NCBI GenBank assembly: GCA_937874445.1
Contig: CALNAL010000124.1
Location: 1 to 6,729 of the forward strand
Length of the DNA: 6,729 nt
Reading direction: 5' to 3'
DNA from: an uncultured Acetobacteraceae bacterium
Lineage (GTDB): Bacteria; Pseudomonadota; Alphaproteobacteria; Acetobacterales; Acetobacteraceae
The translations under genes were made by a program, and so were the position numbers. Below the pieces are notes generated by a model. It was not told the DNA's origin, searched no databases, and saw only the letters and a program-made list of their open reading frames with translations. Positions 6,073 through 6,729 of this stretch are shown here, in pieces; within the stretch, counting starts at the first letter, position 1; each line of letters opens with the position of its first letter.

Positions 6073-6729
6073 CTAGAGAATTGTCGGGATGTCCTGCTGG
6101 GCCATGACCAGGTGCTGCTGCATCTGGCGCACCGCCTCGCGCGTGTCGTGGCGGCGGATGGCTTCGAGAATCCGCTCATGTCCGGCCGCGATGACGTCGA
6201 GCATGTAGTCGCGGCGGTGGAACTGGCGGCGGTAGTCGAAATTGGCGAACAGCGCGCCGAGCAGCCCCGCGAAGGATTGCAGGGTGCGGTTGCCGCACGC
6301 CTCGAGAATCAGCAGATGAAAGGCCAGGTCGTGGCGGTCGGCGGCCTCGGGGTTGCCGGCGGTGGCGCGCAGGGCGGCGATGCTCTCCTCCATGCGGCGC
6401 AGCAGCACCGGGGAGGTGCGCATCACCGCCAGCGGCAGCACCGCGCACTCGATGACGGCCCGCGCCTCCATGTATTCGGCCACATCGAAGGCGCCGACGT
6501 TGAACTGGAAGAGGATCTGCTCGCTAAGCCCGGTCTGGTCGGGCGCGCGGATCACCGTGCCGCGGCGCGCGGTGCGCTCCAGCAGGCCCATGTGCGCCAG
6601 CGCGCCCAGAACGGTGCGGATGCGATAGCGCGAGACGCCGAAATGCGCGGCGAGTTCCACCTCGGGGGGGATGCGGTCGCCCGGGCGCACGCCGCCGGCG
6701 AGAAGGTAGTCGCGCCCACGCTCGAACAG
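6073..6729 (-). CDS. GntR-family (FadR/FCD subfamily) regulator, 5' end outside window
   Basis: The reading frame stays open to the window edge. The GTG at 6690 is an internal valine, because the 13 codons before it (LFERGRDYLLAGG) form the usual helix leading into PGDRIPPEVELA. About 15-25 N-terminal residues are probably missing. Numbered from that valine, the winged helix-turn-helix spans about 1-48 (recognition segment SRYRIRTVL 20-28, wing RRGTVI 42-47). The FCD ligand-binding domain follows (about 70-205). Its likely metal ligands D121, H125, H171 and H193 fit the family D-H-H-H set. Such regulators usually repress the adjacent catabolic genes and release DNA when bound to an organic-acid intermediate. 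Being first in the run and 22 bp before the aldolase, it likely controls its own operon. The stop is TAG at 6073-6075. Confidence 0.88.
   Translation of the reverse strand: MFERGRDYLLAGGVRPGDRIPPEVELAAHFGVSRYRIRTVLGALAHMGLLERTARRGTVIRAPDQTGLSEQILFQFNVGAFDVAEYMEARAVIECAVLPLAVMRTSPVLLRRMEESIAALRATAGNPEAADRHDLAFHLLILEACGNRTLQSFAGLLGALFANFDYRRQFHRRDYMLDVIAAGHERILEAIRRHDTREAVRQMQQHLVMAQQDIPTIL

Noticed and set aside
6073..6690. GTG at 6690 as the true start of the regulator
   Set aside because: The frame stays open upstream and encodes the expected helix before PGDRIPPE; starting at GTG would remove the first HTH-domain helix.
1..6729. tRNA, rRNA, CRISPR array, integrase or insertion sequence
   Set aside because: No repeat-spacer pattern, cloverleaf, transposase motif or flanking inverted repeats were seen by eye; almost all bases are accounted for by the five genes.

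Overview
The window is a high-GC bacterial contig end. It carries five protein-coding genes, all on the minus strand, so transcription runs from the right edge to the left. GC-rich third codon positions and proteobacterial-looking families suggest a high-GC Pseudomonadota or similar bacterium, but no rRNA or marker gene fixes the taxon. Bases 1-48 are not genomic. They are a Nextera library adapter (P5 tail, an 8-base index, read-1 primer and Tn5 mosaic end) left on the assembly, so real sequence starts at 49.

Layout in transcription order: (1) a GntR-type regulator with an FCD ligand-binding domain, cut at its N-terminus by the window edge (6729-6073); (2) an HpcH/HpaI-family class II pyruvate-type aldolase (6050-5271); (3) an FGGY carbohydrate kinase, xylulokinase-like (5281-3710), whose start overlaps the aldolase stop by 11 bp; (4) a polytopic permease resembling the GntP/DcuC/CitMHS ion-transporter group (3654-2326); (5) a HyuA-type hydantoinase/oxoprolinase-family protein of 706 residues (2203-83). 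No HyuB partner is visible.

Genes 1-3 are packed with a 22-bp gap and an overlap, and form a very GC-rich module. Genes 4-5 form a second, less GC-extreme module. Between the two lies a 110-bp AT-rich island (about 34% GC beside sequence of over 85% GC). It covers the last ~30 codons of the kinase and the gap before the permease. In it, overlapping the kinase stop codon, sits a near-palindromic LacI-family-type operator (3701-3714). A strong Shine-Dalgarno sequence precedes the permease. The permease-hydantoinase gap (about 120 bp) holds a stable GC-rich stem-loop.

Taken together this looks like an inducible catabolic locus. A permease imports an organic or sugar acid, the HyuA-like ATPase-fold enzyme and the kinase activate or open intermediates, the aldolase cleaves a 2-keto acid, and the FCD regulator senses a metabolite. 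The substrate cannot be read from the sequence. This gene combination does not match a pathway I can name with confidence.
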